This document shows positions 58,330 through 64,000 of a stretch of 64,000 nt of DNA, piece by piece. The translations under genes were made by a program, and so were the position numbers. The notes under the pieces are model-generated. The model was not told the origin of the DNA, did no database searches, and saw only the letters and a list, made by a program, of their open reading frames with translations. The stretch is from Lamellibrachia satsuma (Eukaryota; Annelida; Polychaeta; Sabellida; Siboglinidae): positions 1,520,001-1,584,000 of the forward strand of contig BSQZ01000026.1 of assembly GCA_033239005.1 (NCBI GenBank). The letters are read 5' to 3'. The stretch's first letter is position 1, and the number at the start of each line of letters is the position of its first letter.

Positions 58330-59190
58330 AACTAGGGTTTGCTGTTGCAGACTCCCTCTAAAAAAATAGATCGCGTTACTGGTCCATGTCTGACCGAATA
58401 GCTGTTACTAATCCATCGGCTGATTTGTGAGTTATTATCGTTATGTTTACATGGAAAACAGCGTTTTTGATTCTTTGATCCAAAGTCCCCACCCTGCTGG
58501 AATTTCAAAATACGAAAAAAATAACGATCCATTTCCAAGGGACCACGAGCACGCTAGCAACAACTCAGTCCCGTACATACGAAAATGACGGAGCTATGAG
58601 GGTACAAACAAAACAAACCAACAAACACATACAGTCACAACTCTCTTTTGTAGTACATACATGTGAAATACACACCGAGTGATTGGATATTTTATGATGA
58701 CTCGTACGACACTGCTGCTTGCAAGTCTCGATTTGGAAGCATCAGTTCGTGTACATCACTTCTTCTGCATCACTTCTTCGTAAACACTATTTATTACAAT
58801 CGTCTCAATCTCGCCGACAGCGCGACTATTCTCAACATGACATACAGTATGACGACTATGAGGAGTCGTCGAGTTTAAGATGTATCTTACATTCATTGAT
58901 GCTATGCAGTGCGCTTTGATTCACTCCGAAGCAAACTAAGTAATCATTTAGTCAAGTTGTTCAACCTTTGCATAGCTAACAACTAATTATGTCAGGAAAC
59001 AAGACGTTTCTTTAAGATATCCCATCAAAATGAGGCAAGCAAGGCACTGTCTGACAAAAATTTGAACGTCAAGATGTAGCTGTATTCAAACAGTTCATTC
59101 TTAATAGAATATCAAAATGATGTACTAACCAAAATTATGTTTATATCGTTGGCTTACCTGACATCTCCTTGTTCGTTTATCGATATCATA
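58330..59190. repeat. Duplicon D, copy 3
   Basis: Third copy of the block at 5040-5990 and 12560-13470, closest to the second. Followed by duplicon E at 59530-59830 and a GPCR scrap, the same order as at 12560-14000. Confidence 0.65.
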
Positions 59191-59529
59191 CCGTCTCACA
59201 GATGTGTGCGTAGCTACTAGAAATTATGTGTTGATGTAAACGTGTATTTTTATCGGGCTGTAAACTGTATTCAGCACATTGCGTATACCAGATCCACAAG
59301 AAAGACGTTTCACATAACATTTCATAAGTCAGCTATAACACAGCAAATGTTGCAGTAAGACTAGTTTTTTATTAAGAACAACATTCTTAAACAGCATACG
59401 CTATAGTACGCGAATACTTGTACACGGAATTATGTGAACTAATGTTGCAAATGACACATAAAACGTACTTAATTAGCGATAGCATAAGTCATGTCACTTC
59501 GACATGCATATGTCTCAAAAAACTAGCTT

Positions 59530-59830
59530 GACAAATTGGGCACACACTAAAACAAGACATATCACTATATTAAAGGACAACCAACCCGCGGTAGACCAGT
59601 TACTTTTTCTATCAGGAAATAACGGCATTTTATTGAGTACGCAACTAAATAAATACAAGTACACCGCATAATCTGAAAATTATTCCACACGACATATGTA
59701 AACAAAATGGGAATGCGTAAGTCACGCGTAAGTCACTTCAGGTCGTCCTGGTAATAACCACACATACATAATTTATTTTCACTATATACACATCTCAGCA
59801 ATATGAAACATATACCAATATATAACTAAA
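59530..59830. repeat. Duplicon E, copy 2
   Basis: Counterpart of 13590-13910: the 3' flank of the GPCR family. Confidence 0.65.
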
Positions 59831-60002
59831 TCGATATAAACTGTCGTATTTTGTTATTAGGAAACAATATGTTAAAATATAACCGAAGAATACTGTGTAT
59901 AATTTTACATTGCCACAACATCGGTATTTCTAAATCCATGTAAATACAATATCATATAAAAAAAAAGAATAGACCTGGAGTCGCGCCTTTTGATAGCTGT
60001 GT

Positions 60003-60088
60003 TTCACTAAGTACACATATATCCTCTAGCGATGACATGTTGACAGCCAGGAGCGCGTCTGCCTGTAGAAGAGTCGCACGTCGTCAAA
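60003..60088 (-). pseudogene. GPCR C-terminal scrap
   Basis: The minus strand encodes the last residues of the receptor (a 'DDVRLFYR' equivalent to 'SWLSTCHR') and its stop, matching 13930-14012 closely. Upstream the match ends abruptly at about 60088, where duplicon F begins, so the rest of the gene was lost in a rearrangement. Confidence 0.8.
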
Positions 60089-60320
60089 AGTTAATGTACT
60101 TTCTTACATCGCGTGGTTTCCAGTCCTTGGGACTGTTCAAAGCGCTTTACACTTCACCACCTGGCATACCTGTTAATTCCAACGCTATCTCGATTTATCG
60201 GGGAAGCATTCAGCCATGCTGAAATTACTGCGCAAAGAATATTCATTCACATATCCACCACTGTCTGTAGCCAGGTACTGATCAACACCTGAGTGGACAG
60301 TGGAAGCGTAAGGTGAATGA
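60089..60320. repeat. Duplicon F, copy 2
   Basis: Matches 16736-16945. Directly fused to the GPCR scrap on its left. Confidence 0.75.
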
Positions 60321-60835
60321 AGTTACCAAAGGTTCGAAAGGTTCGAGCATCACGGCACGTTTTTGTCTAAGAAGTCCAATACAGTTCACAAAAGAAGTCA
60401 ATCGCTGTGAAAGGAATGAGCATCAAATATATTTGATCTTGCTGTTGAATTCTGAAAAGAATATAAAATACTGTTAAGAAATGTCCTAAACTTACTTATT
60501 TTTACATCAATGGCACGCCTTATATGTCTTCTCGCATATGTGGGCGTAGATGTATTCGTGTATTTTTATTGAGCTCTAGTTGGAGACAGTACATTGTATA
60601 TGCCAAAGTCACTGTACGATATTCTTGAAACATATTACATATGACATGCCAGATGAAATTAACAATACATTGTAATAGCATAGACCATGTTTGTTCGTAC
60701 TGTCAATGTCCACACATACGACTTAAGAAACTGTCTTAACTGTCTGTACGCACACATTTCAACAATATAAAGCATGCACGTAGATATAACTAAATCGAGG
60801 TAAACTGTTGCTTTTGCTATTGAGATCAACATATT

Positions 60836-60839
<4 letters not shown>

Positions 60840-60923
<84 letters not shown>
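60840..60923. repeat. (AT)n microsatellite at GPCR 3' end
   Basis: AT array of 84 bases whose right end lies within a few bases of the stop codon of the GPCR at 60925-61986, so it would be at the start of its 3' UTR. Confidence 0.97.
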
Positions 60924-60924
<1 letters not shown>

Positions 60925-60926
<2 letters not shown>

Positions 60927-61986
60927 AGTAATGACATGACGCCAGACTAGTGCGCACCTTTCTATAGAACTGTCGCACGTCGTCGCGAAACATGCGGCTG
61001 ACAACGCTGTAGAGAAACGGATTGATGACGGAATTAAGAATAAATGTGCGTCTTCCATCTGTCGGGACATCCAATACTATGTCAGACAGCCAGTGCGGCA
61101 CCCAGCAAACTATAAATACTACGGTAATGATAAATAATACTGACACACCTTTATATGTTTTAACTTGATTTGCAGTTGTCTTCGTGATACCTGACACTGA
61201 AGTGTTTTTATTAAGAATGACATCAGCCGTTGCCTTACCATTTGAGATATACGCGACGGTAGGAACCGTTGAAGGTCCCGGGACAGGTGTACTGTTTGCG
61301 ATCCCAACATTCCTGTGTGCGGTTCTTATGTTCATCAGCATTGTTATTGCCATGACTGTGTAGAAAACGATCATGACCACGACGGATGCTGATATAAGAA
61401 CCGCGGGAATGACCTGAAACAACATTATGTTGTGTCTAACTTCCCGCATTGTCACCACCATTGCATTTACAGCAGCCACAACAGCGATAATCACCAGCGC
61501 CCGCTTCGCCCGGAGCGGATTCAGACTGAACGTGTATGGACGCCGCACCGCCAGCAGACGCTCGATCGATACAAACGCCAGAAGGAAGACTGAGAACATG
61601 ACCGACGCGTAAAGGCCGTAAGTAAAGATCCCTAGGCTGATGTACTCTAACCTGACAGTTGTCAACACGATTCCGTAAGTACAAACCATCAAATCATCGA
61701 CGGCCAACACAAACATATATACTCTTGTAGACGTCGTCATCTTCCAGATATATACGGTGATCACGAGCAAATTTCCCGGCAGTCCGAGCACACACATAAG
61801 AAAGTTGCCAACATATTCAATCGAAACGTTGTTTGTAGTGTTTACCTCGTCGCTGCTATTCAATTCACGTTGTTGCATTGTGGACCCATTTGACAAGTAA
61901 TTCAAACCTTGCTGGTACAAACTCTCATTTAAAACATGTTTATGAAAAGTTGGCTTGATAAATGAGTCCATATTGGCAGACGACAA
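60925..61986 (-). CDS. Rhodopsin-like G protein-coupled receptor, single exon
   Basis: An intact 353-residue receptor, paralogue of 13948-14997. The N-terminus has several N-glycosylation sequons. Helix 1 carries N72 in 'LGLPGNLLVITVYIW', helix 2 D98 in 'AVDDLMVC', helix 3 ends 'SIERLLAVRRP' (Glu142-Arg143), helix 6 has 'VCWVPHWLSD' and helix 7 'VINPFLYSV'. Like its paralogue it lacks the helix-4 Trp, helix-5 Pro and any loop-2 cysteine; here even the cysteine at the top of helix 3 is missing. Met6 aligns with the start of the other family members, so translation may begin there. Loop 3 is long and Thr/Pro-rich, and is well conserved between the pair. Ligand unknown. Confidence 0.9.
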
Positions 61987-62790
61987 GAAACAAAACTATT
62001 AGGAAATACAGCGAATATCTCAGAGCAACAGTTTCGTCGATAAGAGTGATAGTGTTACAAAATCTCACGTTTACACGAATATATTATAGAACGGTTATTA
62101 GAGTTTCGATATTTTCATTTGATGTGTCATTCATGTTCGTGTCTTTAAACGTGTCTTGCTCTTGTTAAAAAGGCCACGCTGATTGTAGCATGCGTTTCTT
62201 CACATTTGAAGATTTTGCATAATGCTTTTTTATATTATTATATTAGGTACATTCTAAATATAAACTATACAATTTGTTGTAGACGTCTTCTAGGCATGTA
62301 CCGCACAGAATTCTTGCTTTTGAGTATCGAAATCGATGTATCAATATCTTCGTCTTTAAAAGTTTATAACAGTCGTCTCAGTTTTGCAGACATCACAGTA
62401 GGCCGATGACGGGTAGTCGACGATTACGTTATTTTCAGTGACGGAGCGACACCTACCAACAAAAACCGGAAACGATTTGTACCAATGAATCTTGATGTAC
62501 CATGACCATGTCTACACATGCGGGTAACGTTGAGAAGATCTGTGTGTACTGCTGCAAGGAACATCGATAGTAAGTTAACAATGTGTATATACAAATAAAA
62601 TTGAACGTGACTTAATATTTTACAAAGCAGCTGAAACATCTAATAAGCCCATTTATTCAGCAAACCTTACTATAGAAACGGAAGTATTGCGTCACAAAAC
62701 AAAACGCATGTTTGTTCACCAACGGTTGTTTGTTGTGGTTGACTGAGATAAGATGGTTAGATCATGATGTACTTGAAAAATGCGCAACAT
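61987..62790. other. Upstream region of GPCR, no element assigned
   Basis: Putative 5' flank of the minus-strand GPCR; no promoter motif or gene can be supported. Confidence 0.3.
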
Positions 62791-62795
62791 CGACG

Positions 62796-64000
62796 AAGCT
62801 CCCGACCACCACACTCCTTCTATAAAGCTCCCGACAACCACACTCCGTCTATAAAGCTCCCGACCACCACACACCCTCTATAAAGCTCCCGACTACCACA
62901 TTCCGTCTATAAAGCTCCCGACCACCACACACCGTCTATAAAGCTCCCGACCACCACATTCCGTCTATAAAGCTCCCGACCACCACACTCCGTCTATAAA
63001 GCCCCCGACCACCACACTTCGTCTATAAAGCTCCCGACCACCACACTCCGTCTATAAAGCTCCCGACCTCCACATTCCGTCTATAAAGCTCCCGACCTCC
63101 ACACTCCGTCTATAAAGCTCCCGACCACCACACTCCGTCTATAAAGCCCCCGACCACCACACTCCGTCTATAAAGCTCCCGACCACCACACTCCGTCTAT
63201 AAAGCTCCCGACCACCACACTCCGTCTGTAAAGCTCCCCACCTCCACATTCCGTCTATAAAGCTCCCGACCACCACACTCCGTCTATAAAGCTCCCGACC
63301 ACCACACTCCGTCTATAAAGCTCCCGACCACCACATTCCGTCTATAAAGCTCCCGATCTCTACACACCGTCTATAAAGCTCCCGACCTCCACATTCCGTC
63401 TATAAAGCTCCCGACCACCACACACCGTCTATAAAGCTCCCGACCACCACACGCCGTCTATAAAGCTCCCGACCACCACATTCCGTCTATAAAGCTCCCG
63501 ACCACAACACACCGTCTATAAAGCTCCCGACCACCACACACCGTCTATAAAGCTCCCGACCTCCACACTCCGTCTATAAAGCTCCCGACCTCCACACTCC
63601 GTCTATAAAGCTCCCGACCTCCACACTCCGTCTATAAAGCTCCCGACCTCCACACTCCGTCTATAAAGCTCCCGACCTCCACACTCCGTCTATAAAGCTC
63701 CCGACCTCCACATTCCGTCTATAAAGCTCCCGACCTCTACACACGGTCTATAAAGCTCCCGACCTCCACACTCCGTCTATAAAGCTCCCGATCTCTACAC
63801 GCCGTCTATAAAACTCCCGACCACCATATTACGTCTATAAAGCTCCCGACCTCTACACACCGTCTATAAAGCTCCCGACCACCATATTCCGTCTATAAAG
63901 CTCCCGACCTCTACACACGGTCTATAAAGCTCCCGACCTCCACACTTCGTCTATAAAGCTCCCGACCACCACACACCGTCTATAAAGCTCCCGACAACCA
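62796..64000. repeat. 29-bp satellite array, about 41 units
   Basis: Units of 29 bases: TATAAAGCTCCCGACC, then a variable ACCACACTC/TCCACATTC/TCTACACAC part, then CGTC. Variation is confined mostly to the middle, with a few variant classes interspersed. It continues beyond the right edge. No spacers, so not a CRISPR array. Confidence 0.97.

Noticed and set aside
58003..58330. Overlapping frames on both strands
   Set aside because: Neither resembles a known family, they are short, and they run into duplicon D.
62796..64000. CRISPR-like array
   Set aside because: The 29-bp units are directly adjacent with no unique spacers, and the genome is clearly that of an animal. It is a satellite.

Overview
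This window looks like nuclear DNA of an invertebrate animal, most likely a lophotrochozoan such as a mollusc; the species cannot be fixed from the sequence. The reasons are spliced genes with GT-AG introns, single-exon rhodopsin-like receptors in a local family, an LGR/relaxin-receptor-type seven-helix gene with extracellular modules, many non-LTR retrotransposon relics and very long AT, GT and CT microsatellites. There are no operons, ribosome binding sites or other bacterial features.

Layout. 1-2.7 kb is a tandem duplication (offset about 1.41 kb) that carries the broken 5' end of a GPCR gene. 4.7-6.9 kb, 12.4-16.9 kb and 58.3-60.3 kb are diverged copies of the same duplicons, which belong to the flanks of a small GPCR family. 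Two members are intact: minus strand 13948-14997 and minus strand 60925-61986. A third (plus strand, 53997-54338) is cut off after two helices, and three or four more survive only as N- or C-terminal scraps. 7.1-12 kb, 19.4-25.6 kb, 31.3-32.2 kb, 38.9-39.2 kb and 43.6-48.7 kb are retrotransposon-rich: a CR1-like family with an SGNH-type ORF1 in several copies, an L2/jockey-like family and an RTE-like fragment. An hAT-like transposase relic lies at 28.7-29.9 kb and a DIRS-like RT/RNase H relic at 55.4-56.5 kb. The right edge (62.8-64.0 kb) is a 29-bp satellite that runs out of the window.

The most interesting locus is on the minus strand between 48983 and 33832. Ten exons, placed by reading domains together with splice sites and phases, encode in order a signal-like N-terminus plus somatomedin-B domain, a C-type lectin domain, an EGF domain, a complete CUB domain over three exons, and then the second extracellular loop to helix 7 of an LGR/relaxin-type receptor. 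Every junction between ectodomain modules is phase 1, and the receptor half also begins in phase 1. The exons for the middle of the lectin fold, any leucine-rich repeats and helices 1-4 were not found. The locus is therefore either a novel chimeric or half receptor, a rearranged pseudogene, or a gene broken by an assembly gap. Its introns hold a nearly complete CR1-like element and a complex local duplication.

The two intact GPCRs form a divergent rhodopsin-like pair. They lack the usual Trp of helix 4, Pro of helix 5 and loop-2 cysteine, and have an almost absent second extracellular loop. Exon boundaries, repeat limits and family names were all made by eye; no database or alignment program was used.
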